From Pseudomonas hefeiensis (GTDB lineage Bacteria; Pseudomonadota; Gammaproteobacteria; Pseudomonadales; Pseudomonadaceae), in the NCBI RefSeq assembly GCF_030687835.1, contig NZ_CP117449.1, positions 5,833,001 through 5,897,000 on the forward strand: a stretch of 64,000 nt of DNA. Direction: 5' to 3'. Made by a program: the position numbers and the translations under genes. Below are positions 28,153 through 36,932 of the stretch, piece after piece. Numbering within the stretch: position 1 is the stretch's first letter; the number at the start of each line of letters is the position of its first letter. A model generated the notes under the pieces. The model saw only the letters and a program-made list of their open reading frames with translations, did no database searches and was not told the origin of the DNA.

Positions 28153-28245
28153 CCTGTGGGAGCGGGCTTGCTCGCGAAGACGGCGTAACAGTCAACATTG
28201 ATGTTGTCTGGCACACCGCTTTCGCGAGCAAGCCCGCTCCCACAG
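28153..28245. repeat. REPIN
   Basis: Inverted CCTGTGGGAGCGGGCTTGCT REPs, spacer CAGTCAACATTGATGTTGTC, nearly the same as the spacer at 3663-3752. Confidence 0.9.
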
Positions 28246-28295
28246 GTTTCTCGGCAGACCTCAGGCATCGGGGCCCTTTTGCATTCGGATCAATC

Positions 28296-29426
28296 ATGAA
28301 AAGCAAAACCATCCGCCGCTGGTCCTTCGTCCACACCTGGACCAGCCTGATCTGCACGGTGTTTCTGCTGATGCTGGCGATCACCGGCCTACCGTTGATT
28401 TTTCATCACGAAATCGAACACCTGCTAGGCGATGCTCCCGAGCTTCGGCAGATGCCGGCCAACACACCACAGTTGGACCTTGCGCAACTGGTGGAAAAAG
28501 CCAAGGCCCATCGCCCGGGTGAGGTGGTCCAGTATTTTGGCTGGGACGAGGATGATCCCAACGGTGTCATCACCATCATGGCGCCGACGCCGGGCACCGA
28601 ACCCAACTCCTCTCACACGTTCATGCTCGATGCCCGCACCGGCGAGGCCCTGGAAATGCCCTCGGCCAACGGCGGTTTCATGATGGTGATGCTGCGCTTG
28701 CATGTGGATATGTTCGCCGGCTTGCCAGGCAAGTTACTGTTGGCGTTCATGGGCCTGTTGTTCGTGATCGCCATCGTCTCCGGTGTGGTGTTGTACCTGC
28801 CGTTCATGCGTCGCCTGAAATTCGCCACGGTGCGCCAGGACAAATCCACGCGCCTGCGCTGGCTCGATTTGCACAACCTGATCGGCGTGGTCACGCTGGT
28901 CTGGGCGCTGACGGTGGGCGTGACCGGCGTCATCGCGGCGTGCGCCGACCTGATCATCGCCGCCTGGCGCAACGACAGCCTCAGCGCCATGGTCGAGCCC
29001 TATCGCGACGCCCCGCCGCTGACGCAACTGGCCCCGGCGACCCGCTTGCTGGACATCGCCAAAGAGGTTGCGCCGGGCATGGAACCCAGCTTCATCGCCT
29101 TCCCCGGCACGCTGTTTTCCAGCGCACACCACTACAGCGTGTTCATGAAAGGTGACACCCACCTGACCTCCCATTTGCTGACACCCGTATTGATCGACGC
29201 CAGCACCCTGGATGTCACTGCCGTGGCTGAACGGCCGTGGTACATGGATATGATGAGCCTGTCCCTGCCGCTGCACTTCGGTGACTACGGCGGTCGGCCG
29301 ATGCAAATTTTCTGGGCGACCCTGGACGTGCTGACCATCATCGTCCTCGGCAGCGGCGTTTACCTGTGGGTCGTGCGGCGAAAAGCGGCCAAGCGCGCAA
29401 CCCTCGGCACGGAGGTCGCTTCGTGA
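28296..29426 (+). CDS. PepSY-associated TM helix protein (iron-regulated)
   Basis: A 376-residue inner-membrane protein of the PiuB/FoxB-like PepSY family found beside siderophore receptors, probably helping release or reduce iron from the siderophore in the periplasm. Four membrane segments: residues 12-35 (WTSLICTVFLLMLAITGLPL), about 148-170 (LLLAFMGLLFVIAIVSGVVL), about 195-220 (LIGVVTLVWALTVGVTGVIA), and about 340-362. The periplasmic loops hold the PepSY-like regions. The order sigma, FecR, receptor, PepSY matches foxI-foxR-foxA-PA2465 in P. aeruginosa; this is context, not proof of ferrioxamine specificity. Confidence 0.9.
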   Translation: MKSKTIRRWSFVHTWTSLICTVFLLMLAITGLPLIFHHEIEHLLGDAPELRQMPANTPQLDLAQLVEKAKAHRPGEVVQYFGWDEDDPNGVITIMAPTPGTEPNSSHTFMLDARTGEALEMPSANGGFMMVMLRLHVDMFAGLPGKLLLAFMGLLFVIAIVSGVVLYLPFMRRLKFATVRQDKSTRLRWLDLHNLIGVVTLVWALTVGVTGVIAACADLIIAAWRNDSLSAMVEPYRDAPPLTQLAPATRLLDIAKEVAPGMEPSFIAFPGTLFSSAHHYSVFMKGDTHLTSHLLTPVLIDASTLDVTAVAERPWYMDMMSLSLPLHFGDYGGRPMQIFWATLDVLTIIVLGSGVYLWVVRRKAAKRATLGTEVAS

Positions 29427-29602
29427 GGCCCCGGCAGTCGAGTTTCTGGAAAGTGTTTGGTATTCCCGTGGCAATCGGCGTGCTGAGCGCGGCGGGGTTA
29501 TTTTCGGCATTGCTGGGCGATGGGGCCTGGGATGCCGTGAGCTGGGTTGGGCTGGGAATACCGACGGTCTTGGCGACTTGGGGCTTATTCAAACGCGGAT
29601 AA
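29423..29602 (+). CDS. Small membrane protein after the PepSY gene
   Basis: A 59-residue protein (RPRQSSFWKVFGIPVAIGVL... ending LATWGLFKRG) whose GTG start overlaps the PepSY stop by 4 bp (GTGA). Two hydrophobic segments, about residues 11-30 and 38-55, with basic ends, suggest a two-helix inner-membrane protein. The coupling and composition support a real gene that works with the PepSY protein. I do not recognise a named family. Confidence 0.65.
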   Translation: MRPRQSSFWKVFGIPVAIGVLSAAGLFSALLGDGAWDAVSWVGLGIPTVLATWGLFKRG

Positions 29603-29620
29603 CTCCTGCCAGACGCGTCC

Positions 29621-29710
29621 CCTGTGGGAGCGGGCTTGCTCGCGAAGGCGGCGTGTCAGTCGCGATTTTGTTTCTGACACGCCGCCTTCGCGAGCAAGCC
29701 CGCTCCCACA
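29621..29710. repeat. REPIN
   Basis: Perfectly inverted CCTGTGGGAGCGGGCTTGCT REPs with GGCGGCGTGTCAG / CTGACACGCCGCC extending the stem: the most symmetrical copy in the window. Confidence 0.9.
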
Positions 29711-29777
29711 CTGGAACTCGCCAGCCGCCTTGGAACTGTCTAGGCTAAGCCCCTGCCCGTTAATCGAGGATACCTGC

Positions 29778-30407
29778 ATGTCGGCCCCCAGCATGACGTT
29801 GTTCCACAACCCCGCTTCGCCTTTCGTGCGCAAGGTCCTGGTGCTGCTGCACGAAACCGGCCAGCAGGACCGCGTGGCGTTGCAGCTCAGCCAGCTCACG
29901 CCAGTCAGACCGGATTTGGCGCTCATTGATGACAACCCCCTGAGCAAGATCCCGGCCCTGCGCCTGGCCAATGGAAATGTGATCCACGACAGTCGCGTCA
30001 TTCTTGATTACCTCGACCACCAGCATGTCGGCAATCCGCTGATCCCCCGGGACGGCGCGGCCCGGTGGCGGCGCCTGACCCTGGCGTCCCTGGCTGACGG
30101 GATCATGGATGCCGCGGTGATGATTCGCTACGAAACCGCCCTGCGACCTTCAGAAAAACACTGGGCCGAGTGGCTCGATGCGCAACGGGACAAGATCCGC
30201 CGCGCCCTGGGCATGCTCGAAGCCGAGGCAATTGCCGAACTGGCCTGCCATTTCGACATTGCATCCATCAGTGTGGCCTGCGCCCTGGGTTACCTGGACC
30301 TGCGCCATCCCGACCTGGAATGGCGCAAGACCAATCCGCAACTGGCACAGTGGTTTGCCGAAGTGAGCTTGCGGCCCTCGATGGTTGAGACGGTGCCCAA
30401 GGTCTGA
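29778..30407 (+). CDS. Glutathione S-transferase family protein
   Basis: A 209-residue cytoplasmic GST. N-terminal thioredoxin-like domain (TLFHNPASPFVRKVLVLLHE, 1-80) with NPASPFVRK at the catalytic position, cis-Pro segment NPLSKIPALRLANGNVIHDS, and an all-helical C-terminal domain (MDAAVMIRYETALRPSEKHW; FDIASISVACALGYLDLRHP). It is likely a detoxification or reductive enzyme; the substrate is unknown. ATG 29778 (MSAPSMTLF) fits the fold; upstream open frame is REP sequence. It stands alone between two REPINs. Confidence 0.88.
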   Translation: MSAPSMTLFHNPASPFVRKVLVLLHETGQQDRVALQLSQLTPVRPDLALIDDNPLSKIPALRLANGNVIHDSRVILDYLDHQHVGNPLIPRDGAARWRRLTLASLADGIMDAAVMIRYETALRPSEKHWAEWLDAQRDKIRRALGMLEAEAIAELACHFDIASISVACALGYLDLRHPDLEWRKTNPQLAQWFAEVSLRPSMVETVPKV

Positions 30408-30430
30408 CTTTGCGGTGACTGTACCGACGT

Positions 30431-30500
30431 CATCGCGGGCAAGCCTTACTCCCACAGGTTGAGCCCGGCCCTTGTGGGAGCAAGGCTTGCCCGCGATGGC
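30431..30500. repeat. REPIN
   Basis: Inverted CATCGCGGGCAAGCCTTACT / GTGGGAGCAAGGCTTGCCCG, GCAAGCCT variant, short spacer, between the GST and creD 3' ends. Confidence 0.85.
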
Positions 30501-30590
30501 AGCGCAGCGGATCCAAGGGAAACAACTGCGCTACCCGCATCACCAACACTTCCCGCCATTGCCGGTCCTCGCGCAACCCCAGCGACCGGC

Positions 30591-31964
30591 TCATTTCACC
30601 TCTCCCAGATCGAACGTCATCGCCGCCGCAGGCTTGGCTCCCACCCGGTACCAGTCCAGCTTACGGGTCAATATCATGAACACACCGAGCAGGCCGAACA
30701 GCAACAGCGAGCCCATCAGCAAGGCGTAGTCCTCGGCACTCAACAATCCATAGAGCAAACCGTACAAGCCCGCCAACCCTGCCGAAAACCCCAGGCCATG
30801 GCTCACGCTGCGCAACACATGGCAAACGTAGAATCCGATCAGCAGCACACAGGCGCTGGCTGATACCAAGTACGCCAGGGCAAAACCGATGTGTTCCGAC
30901 AGGGACAGCAGCAACAGGTAAAAGAACGCCAACGCCACGCCCACCAACGCGTACTGAACCGGATGCACCGCCAGGGTCTTGAGTACCTCGAAGAGAAAGA
31001 ACCCGGCAAACGTCAGCGCTATGAACAGCAGTGCATATTTGATCGCCCGATCGCTCTTGAGGTATTGGTCCACCGGATCGATGAAACTCACACCAAAGGC
31101 ACGGCTGCGGAACGCTTCACAGCCATCGCTTGGCTCGCAGGCCTGCAGGGTTTCCAGCAAATTTGTAGAGAAAAACGATGTCTGCCAGTCGGCACTGAAG
31201 CCCTGCTCATTGATGTCGCGCTGGGTAGGCAAATAGTTGCCGATAAAGCTTGGGTGCGGCCAGTCGGCCGACAGGTGCACTTGGGTGGATTTACCTACCG
31301 GCAGAATCTGTAACTGACCGGTGCCTTGCAGCCGCAGGTCAAAACCGAAGGTCAGCTCAATGCTGCCCTGGGCCGTGACCATCGGCAGCGGCACATGCAC
31401 GCCCTGTCCCAGCCAGCCGATCCGCGAGCCGGGCAGGAAATCGACGGTCTGCTGGTTGAACGTCAGGGTCAGTGCATTCTCGATGCCGCGGATGTCGCTG
31501 ATGCCCACGCTCAGGTACGGTTCGTCAAAGCGGTAGTCGGCAAAATCCTTGGCGGCCACGCCGAAACGCTCAGGCACCTTGAAGTGGCCGTCGATCCGGT
31601 TGTCGGCATGAAACAACCGCGCTTCATAGATACCGCGTGCACGGGTTTCTGTGCGGATCTGGCCGTCGATGTCCAATTGCTCCGGCAGAAAATACAACTC
31701 ACCGCTTTGCTCAACGGTTTCCAGGAAACGCACCCCGGTCTTCTCGTTGGTATTCCAGACCCGCACATCCTTGCGAAACGGCACCACGATCATCGGCCCG
31801 ATGAGTTGCTGGCTGTGACTGGAACTGCGGGCGATGTCCTGCAGTACGCCGTCGCGCAGTTCCTGACGCTCGTCGATGAGGCCGTTGATCATCAACAGCG
31901 GGATCATCAGCAAGAGGATCAATAGGGCGATCATGCCCAGTTTTATGGCGAGGCTGCGGTTCAT
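30591..31964 (-). CDS. creD: Inner membrane protein CreD
   Basis: A 457-residue inner-membrane protein, the main target of CreBC. N-terminal anchor (LGMIALLILLLMIPLLMING, 9-30), a long periplasmic beta-rich region (about 40-310), and a cluster of five or six membrane helices at the C-terminus (IKYALLFIALTFAGFFLFEVL onward, about 315-440). CreD in Pseudomonas, Stenotrophomonas and Aeromonas affects envelope integrity and beta-lactam response. A sequence with the spacing of a CreB (cre/blr) tag lies about 70 bp upstream. It is separated from creC by a REPIN. Confidence 0.93.
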   Translation of the reverse strand: MNRSLAIKLGMIALLILLLMIPLLMINGLIDERQELRDGVLQDIARSSSHSQQLIGPMIVVPFRKDVRVWNTNEKTGVRFLETVEQSGELYFLPEQLDIDGQIRTETRARGIYEARLFHADNRIDGHFKVPERFGVAAKDFADYRFDEPYLSVGISDIRGIENALTLTFNQQTVDFLPGSRIGWLGQGVHVPLPMVTAQGSIELTFGFDLRLQGTGQLQILPVGKSTQVHLSADWPHPSFIGNYLPTQRDINEQGFSADWQTSFFSTNLLETLQACEPSDGCEAFRSRAFGVSFIDPVDQYLKSDRAIKYALLFIALTFAGFFLFEVLKTLAVHPVQYALVGVALAFFYLLLLSLSEHIGFALAYLVSASACVLLIGFYVCHVLRSVSHGLGFSAGLAGLYGLLYGLLSAEDYALLMGSLLLFGLLGVFMILTRKLDWYRVGAKPAAAMTFDLGEVK

Positions 31965-32031
31965 GTGGGGCTCTCCCTGTTCGAATGAGGGCGAGCTTGA
32001 GCCAGCAGTGTGCTGGGGTTATGGAGAGATT

Positions 32032-32047
32032 GTGGAGATTGTGTGGA
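32032..32047 (-). promoter_or_regulatory. Candidate CreB binding tag
   Basis: The minus strand reads TCCAC-N6-TCCAC, one mismatch per half from the known cre/blr tag TTCAC-N6-TTCAC, 68-83 bp before the creD start, where CreB control is expected. Confidence 0.4.
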
Positions 32048-32060
32048 GACTGAACGGGCC

Positions 32061-32128
32061 CCTTCGCGGGCAAGCCCGCTCCCACAGGTTCGGCGCAGTC
32101 CTTGTGGGAGCGGGCTTGCTCGCGAAGG
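32061..32128. repeat. REPIN between creC and creD
   Basis: Inverted CTTCGCGGGCAAGCCCGCTC / TTGTGGGAGCGGGCTTGCTC; separates creC from creD, so creD likely relies on its own promoter. Confidence 0.88.
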
Positions 32129-32141
32129 CTGCACCTCAGTT

Positions 32142-33560
32142 TCAGGGCAACCGCAAAACCACCTCCACCCCACCCTCGACATTGCCAATACTGAATTCCC
32201 CGGCATGCAACTGCACCACTTCCTCCACGAAGTTGAGCCCCAAACCGGTGCTCTTGCGGCCGCTGTCCGGTCGCGGCAGGGAGTAGAAGCGTTCGCTCAG
32301 GCGCGCCAGGGCGTAGTCGGGAATCGGTTCGGCCTGGTTGAACAGCCGAATCTCGACGCGGTTGCCAACACGCTCGGCACTCAGGCGCAACAACCCGTTG
32401 ACGGGGGTGAAGTCCAGGGCGTTCTCCAGCAAATTGCCCAAGGCCTGACGCAACAGAAACGGCTCCCCCGTCAGCGCCAGGTCGACGGCAATGTGCCGCT
32501 CGATCCGCAACTGCCGGCTTTCGATCCAACCACCGCGGGCTTCCAGCAGTTCATCCATCAATGTCGCCAGCGGCACCTCGACCTCTTCTTCCAACCCTTG
32601 TCGCTGCTCGACCTGGGCCAGGTTGAGCAAACGCTCGATCAACTGCTGCATGCGCACGCTTTCGTTGTCGATGTTGCTTACGAAACGCTGGCGCTGGGCA
32701 CTCGGCATGTCGCTCTGGAGCAGCTCGGCGGCGCCACGGATCGCCGCCAGCGGGCTCTTGAGCTCGTGAGTCAGGGTGTGCACGTACCGCTCGACGTAAG
32801 CCTTGCCTTCCAGTTGGGTGCGCATGTGTTCCACCGCGCCCGCCAGTTGCTCGAACTCGCCGCCGCGATAATGCGGCACCTCCACCCGTTGTCCCTGGCT
32901 GACGGCCTCGGCATAAACGGTCAAGCGCCGCAGCGCCGCGCTCAGCCACCATGAGAGCACGGCGCCCAACAGCAGCCCCAGGCCGATCAACCCGGCACCG
33001 TAAGCCAACAGGCGCCGCTCGGTGCGGTCGACATAGGGCTGCAGCGAGCTGTTGGGCTTGGCCACAGTGACCACGCCGATAATCCGGCCGTTGTCGCGAA
33101 TCGGCGCGCCAACGTGCATCACCGATGACGTCGGATCATCGGCAACGCTGCGGGTCGAGCGCGCCCCGTATTCTCCGCGCAGGGTCAGGTAGACGTCGTT
33201 CCAGCGCGAATAATCCTGGCCCACCGCCGCACCGCTGGAGTCGAGCACCACGATGCCCTTGGCGTCCGTGACGTAGATACGATGGTTGACCTGGTTCTTT
33301 GGCAAACCCCAGATCGATGCCGCCGGCTGGCGCTCACCGTAAGCCTTGAGCAGTTGCGGCCAGCGGTTCTGGTTGAGGGTGCCGGCCTTGAAATCGTCCC
33401 GCAGGATCTCGGCCATCAGGTTGGCGGTGTCCACCAGGGTTTCTTCGGTGGACTGGCGCACGCCGGGGCGTATTTCTTCCATCACCGTGTTGAGGACGAA
33501 ATACCCGGTCAAACCGATGAACAGCACATACACCAGGAAAATCCGGATACCCAGCGACAT
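32142..33560 (-). CDS. creC: Two-component sensor histidine kinase CreC
   Basis: A 472-residue inner-membrane kinase: TM1 at 7-27 (IFLVYVLFIGLTGYFVLNTV), a periplasmic sensor region (about 30-175), TM2 near 180-205, a HAMP-like linker, a HisKA dimerisation domain with the phospho-accepting His in TLTHELKSPLAAIRG near 265, and an HATPase domain with NLLENALDFTP, and GLGLNFVEEVV near the C-terminus. The start overlaps the creB stop by one base (TGATG). The input signal is related to envelope or cell-wall stress and metabolism in relatives. Confidence 0.94.
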   Translation of the reverse strand: MSLGIRIFLVYVLFIGLTGYFVLNTVMEEIRPGVRQSTEETLVDTANLMAEILRDDFKAGTLNQNRWPQLLKAYGERQPAASIWGLPKNQVNHRIYVTDAKGIVVLDSSGAAVGQDYSRWNDVYLTLRGEYGARSTRSVADDPTSSVMHVGAPIRDNGRIIGVVTVAKPNSSLQPYVDRTERRLLAYGAGLIGLGLLLGAVLSWWLSAALRRLTVYAEAVSQGQRVEVPHYRGGEFEQLAGAVEHMRTQLEGKAYVERYVHTLTHELKSPLAAIRGAAELLQSDMPSAQRQRFVSNIDNESVRMQQLIERLLNLAQVEQRQGLEEEVEVPLATLMDELLEARGGWIESRQLRIERHIAVDLALTGEPFLLRQALGNLLENALDFTPVNGLLRLSAERVGNRVEIRLFNQAEPIPDYALARLSERFYSLPRPDSGRKSTGLGLNFVEEVVQLHAGEFSIGNVEGGVEVVLRLP

Positions 33561-34240
33561 CAGCTATGCCCCGGGCTGTAGCTGTAACCCAGGCCACGGT
33601 GAGTCTGGATCGGTTCAGCCTCGGCCCTGACCAGGCGCAATTTAGCGCGCACGCTCTTGATGTGGCTGTCGATGCTGCGCTCGTAGCCGGCATCACTGGC
33701 CACTCCCAGGGCGTCGAGCAGTTGTTCGCGGCTGAACACACGCTCGGGTTGCTCCAGCAGACAGTTCAACAGGCGAAATTCGTGGCGGGTGAGGTTCAGC
33801 GGTTTGCCGCGATAGTTGATCTGCACCCGGTCGGTGTCGACCTGAAATAGCCCGGCGCCCAGATCGGTGGACGGTCGCGGCGCGACCCGCTTGAGGATCG
33901 CGCGGACCCTTGCCGCCACTTCCCGAGGGCTGAACGGTTTGACCACATAATCGTCGGCCCCGATCTCCAGCCCTACCACCCGGTCGATCTCAGCATCCCG
34001 GGCTGTAAGAAAGATGACCGGAACGTCGCTGAAACGTCTGAGATTTTTGCACGTCTCGAATCCGCTGATATCCGGCAGGCCCACGTCGAGGATGATCAGG
34101 TCCGCCGGGGTGTGTTTCTGATGCTCAAGCGCGGCCGCGCCGAGGCTCAGCCAGGTGGTGCCGAAACCCTCCCCTTGCAGGGCAAACACCAGCGTATCGG
34201 CAATGGCGGCTTCGTCTTCGACAATCAGAATGTGAGGCAT
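33560..34240 (-). CDS. creB: Two-component response regulator CreB
   Basis: An OmpR/PhoB-type regulator of 226 residues. ATG 34240 (MPHILIVEDEAAIADTLVFA) starts at the first strand of the REC domain; phospho-acceptor Asp in LIILDVGLPDISGFE near 51, Lys in DDYVVKPFSPREVAARV near 102. The C-terminal winged-helix domain (LTRHEFRLLNCLLEQPERVF; YERSIDSHIKSVRAKL) binds the TTCAC-N6-TTCAC tag in studied species. First gene of creBC; 69 bp downstream of the retropepsin-like gene on the same strand. Confidence 0.95.
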   Translation of the reverse strand: MPHILIVEDEAAIADTLVFALQGEGFGTTWLSLGAAALEHQKHTPADLIILDVGLPDISGFETCKNLRRFSDVPVIFLTARDAEIDRVVGLEIGADDYVVKPFSPREVAARVRAILKRVAPRPSTDLGAGLFQVDTDRVQINYRGKPLNLTRHEFRLLNCLLEQPERVFSREQLLDALGVASDAGYERSIDSHIKSVRAKLRLVRAEAEPIQTHRGLGYSYSPGHS

Positions 34241-34309
34241 GGCGTCGGCGCCCGACAGTAAAGTTGCCGGAACGGTGCCCCAACCCTGGGGGCACGTCAA
34301 TCAGGGAAA

Positions 34310-34813
34310 TCAGCAGTCGGGCTTGTCCGCGGTGTAGCGTCGGGCCGGGTTCACCGCCGCGTCGAACTTGCGCAGGGCCTTGGCGCCAATCAGCAGCGGG
34401 TAGTTAAAGCTGCTGCGGTCCGTCAGGTTGACCTCAACGGTGCGCTTGACATCACCCAGGCACATTTCAAGCTCCACCACCGGACGTTTGCTGGGGGCAG
34501 CCGATTCGTCGTCTTCGTCTTCCTCCGAACGGGTCTTGATCTTGCTAATGCGTGCGACCTTGTGTTCATAGATCTTGTTGCTCGCGTCTTTGGTCGCCAG
34601 GCGGAACCGCACCCAGTCCTCGCCGTCGCGGGTAAAGGTTTCGATGTCCTTGGCCGACAGCGAGGCCGTCAGGGCGCCGGTGTCCATCTTGGCCTTGAGC
34701 ACTTCACCGCCGATTTCCGGCAGCGCGATGTATTCGTAGCGCCCGTACAGGGTCGGCTCGGCGGCCAGCACTGGAAGGGCCACCAGGGAAAGCAGGGCGA
34801 GAAGGGATTTCAC
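34310..34813 (-). CDS. Retropepsin-like aspartic peptidase (RloA/RimK-associated family)
   Basis: A 167-residue exported protein. GTG 34813 after AGGAAGT gives a signal peptide (KSLLALLSLVALPVLAAEP, 2-20). The mature part has a single aspartic-protease-like motif KAKMDTGALTASLSA near 42-56, then ADKPDC at the end. Family members were long called ATP-dependent zinc proteases, without good evidence; the retropepsin-like fold with Asp in DTGA is the better description. An acidic run EEDEDDE lies mid-protein. It precedes creBCD on the same strand, suggesting an envelope role. Confidence 0.82.
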   Translation of the reverse strand: MKSLLALLSLVALPVLAAEPTLYGRYEYIALPEIGGEVLKAKMDTGALTASLSAKDIETFTRDGEDWVRFRLATKDASNKIYEHKVARISKIKTRSEEDEDDESAAPSKRPVVELEMCLGDVKRTVEVNLTDRSSFNYPLLIGAKALRKFDAAVNPARRYTADKPDC

Positions 34814-34913
34814 GTAATGGACTTCCTTTGTAAGGGTGGGCAGCGGGATTTTAGACCGTGGGCGGTGAATTCGTTCGGTTGGCGTCAAGAACATCTCTGC
34901 CGGGGAAAGCGGG

Positions 34914-35002
34914 TCTGTGGGAGCAAAGCTTGCTCGCGATACAGGCACCACGGTTCCAGAGAAATGGCGTTACCTTCATCGCGAGCAAGCTTTGCTCCCA
35001 CA
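34914..35002. repeat. REPIN
   Basis: Inverted CTGTGGGAGCAAAGCTTGCT REPs, spacer GATACAGGCACCACGGTTCC, same family as 17638-17727. Confidence 0.88.
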
Positions 35003-35101
35003 GATCACTTCGCTCGCCACAGGTTGCTCGTTTCACCTCGATTTGGCCTGCCGCCCGAAGCTGCTTATCATGGCCCGCCCACCTGTTTGCAAGAGTCATG
35101 T

Positions 35102-35989
35102 ATGCGCCGCCTGCTCACCGGCTGTTTCGTCACCCTGCTGCTGTTACTCAACACCCTGGTGCTGTTCGGACCATTGATGGTGTTCGCACTGCTCAAACTG
35201 GTCCTGCCCGGGCGCCTTCGCGACTACGCCTCGTGGGCAGTGATGTGGATCGCCGAGACCTGGGCCGAAATCGACAAACTGATCTTCGCCCTGTGCATCC
35301 CCACCCGCTGGGACATACGCGGCGGCGGCGACTTGCGTCGCGACACCTCCTATCTGGTCATCAGCAATCACCAGTCCTGGGTCGACATCCCGGCGCTGAT
35401 CCAGGTTCTTAACCGACGCACGCCGTTCTTCAAGTTCTTCCTCAAGAAAGAGCTGATCTGGGTACCGTTCCTGGGCCTGGCCTGGTGGGCGCTGGATTAC
35501 CCGTTCATGAAGCGCTACACCAAGGCCTTTCTGGCAAAAAACCCGGAGCTGGCCGGCAAGGACCTGGAAATCACCCGCCAGGCCTGCGAGCTGTTCAAGC
35601 GCCAACCGGTCACTGTGGTGAATTACCTCGAAGGCACACGCTTCACCGCCGCCAAGCGCCAACAGCAACAGTCACCCTTCACCCACCTGCTCAAACCCAA
35701 GGCCGGTGGTGTGGCATTCGTGCTGGCGGCGCTGGGCGAGCAACTGGACGCGGTGCTGGATGTGACGGTGGTGTACCCCCAGGAACGGACTCCGGGGTTC
35801 TGGGATTTGATCAGCGGTGCGGTGCCGAAGGTCATTATCGACATCCAGACCCGCGAGCTGGACCCGGCGCTGTGGCAGGGCGATTACGAAAACGACCCGG
35901 TGTTTCGCGAGCATGTCCAGAACTGGGTCAACCAGCTCTGGATCGAAAAAGATCAGCGCATCGCCGCCTTGCGCAGCGAGCGCGGCTGA
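35102..35989 (+). CDS. YihG-type lysophospholipid acyltransferase
   Basis: A 295-residue inner-membrane acyltransferase of the PlsC superfamily. An N-terminal membrane segment ([20 protein letters not shown] then [10 protein letters not shown], 3-37), the HX4D catalytic motif in [12 protein letters not shown] near 92, [14 protein letters not shown], and NYLEGTRFT near 183. YihG in E. coli is a second 1-acyl-glycerol-3-phosphate acyltransferase with a preference for certain unsaturated chains. ATG 35102 directly follows GAGTCATGT. Its stop codon is immediately adjacent to the stop of the convergent DUF2780 gene, with no gap. Confidence 0.88.
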   Translation: MRRLLTGCFVTLLLLLNTLVLFGPLMVFALLKLVLPGRLRDYASWAVMWIAETWAEIDKLIFALCIPTRWDIRGGGDLRRDTSYLVISNHQSWVDIPALIQVLNRRTPFFKFFLKKELIWVPFLGLAWWALDYPFMKRYTKAFLAKNPELAGKDLEITRQACELFKRQPVTVVNYLEGTRFTAAKRQQQQSPFTHLLKPKAGGVAFVLAALGEQLDAVLDVTVVYPQERTPGFWDLISGAVPKVIIDIQTRELDPALWQGDYENDPVFREHVQNWVNQLWIEKDQRIAALRSERG

Positions 35990-36565
35990 TCAGATACCGG
36001 CCCCCCAGATTCCACCCAGGTTCTGCAGCAGCGAACTGGCCACGCCCTGCTGGCCGAGGTATTCAAGGATCACCGGAGCAAACTGGCCGATCATGCCGCT
36101 GTCCATACCCAGCGCGCTGAAGGCGTTGTTCAGGTCGTGGGTGTCCTTGACGTTACCCAGCAGACCGTCGAGCAAGGCGTTTTTGTCCGACCCGCCACCG
36201 AGCAAACCGCCCAGGCCACCCAAGCCATTCAGCCCACCGATGGCGTTGTTGCCAGCGATCTGGTCCAGGCCCGGCACACTTTTGCTCAATTCGGAAAACT
36301 GCGGCTCACTGAGTCGATTCTTCGCCAGCCCCAGCATCGCACCGGCTCCGCCAATGGCCTGTTCCGGGGTGATCTTGAGCTCCGAGCCCAGGGTATTGAG
36401 CAACCCGGCAGCTTGCGGCGCAGCTGCCACCGCGCCCTCCCCCTGTTGATCGCCCTGCATCGCCGCCACCGCATTGGCCGCATCACTGAGGCTGAACTGC
36501 GCGAAGGCCGGGCTGCTTGCCAGCGCAAGCAGGCAAGACAGTGCAAAACCGCGTGAAACCTTCAT
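35990..36565 (-). CDS. DUF2780 exported protein
   Basis: A 191-residue secreted or periplasmic protein of the VcgC/VcgE-like DUF2780 family, function unknown. ATG 36565 gives a clear signal peptide (MKVSRGFALSCLLALASSPA, cleavage near AFA-Q at 23). The middle has a Gly/Leu-rich stretch (GGLNGLGGLGGLLGGG, about 118-133); the C-terminal half has the family segment SALGMDSGMIGQFAPVILEY. The frame extends 57 codons upstream but that part is unlikely coding. Confidence 0.85.
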   Translation of the reverse strand: MKVSRGFALSCLLALASSPAFAQFSLSDAANAVAAMQGDQQGEGAVAAAPQAAGLLNTLGSELKITPEQAIGGAGAMLGLAKNRLSEPQFSELSKSVPGLDQIAGNNAIGGLNGLGGLGGLLGGGSDKNALLDGLLGNVKDTHDLNNAFSALGMDSGMIGQFAPVILEYLGQQGVASSLLQNLGGIWGAGI

Positions 36566-36584
36566 CCGGGACGTCCTCTTGAGC

Positions 36585-36743
36585 ATGAAAAAACCGCTCA
36601 TAAGGAGCGGCGTAAAGCGTGCGTTGGACTGGGGTCCAGGGGGATTGTTCCCTGCTGCCCTGCTCCTGGCGATTGCGTTGCGCGATGGTTGCGACGTGCT
36701 GGACGTGATCGGCCGCCGGTTGCAAGCACAAGCCATAGCATGA
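36585..36743 (+). CDS. Possible 52-residue membrane peptide
   Basis: ATG 36585 opens MKKPLIRSGVKRALDWGPGG followed by a hydrophobic helix LFPAALLLAIAL and a charged tail. A basic start and one membrane segment look protein-like, but there is no strong ribosome site and the frame overlaps the promoter region of the divergent DUF2780 gene. The remainder of the 36566-36932 gap holds the inverted repeat below and the csp leader. Confidence 0.3.
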   Translation: MKKPLIRSGVKRALDWGPGGLFPAALLLAIALRDGCDVLDVIGRRLQAQAIA

Positions 36744-36797
36744 TCGCGGCGCCAGTCATCCGACTATCAACGCGCCAGCCATTATTTCCTCTCGGTC

Positions 36798-36827
36798 TTG
36801 CCGACTGTCAACTCTGACAGTAGGCAA
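36798..36827. promoter_or_regulatory. Palindrome upstream of the cold shock gene
   Basis: TTGCCGACTGTCA (36798-36810) and TGACAGTAGGCAA (36815-36827) form a 13-bp inverted repeat with one mismatch and a 4-nt centre. No T run follows, so an operator is more likely than a terminator. Confidence 0.4.
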
Positions 36828-36932
36828 CGGTTTGCACGGACCCTAAGCTCCAACTGTGTCAACGAAAACAAAGCGATGGGCAAATCAGGGACCCCTGTGG
36901 CTTATTCATTTCGGTGAGGCAGGACAATAAAA

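Noticed and set aside
34310..34813. Naming the pre-creB gene an ATP-dependent zinc protease
   Set aside because: No ATP-binding or zinc-protease motif is present; the DTGA motif indicates a retropepsin-like fold.
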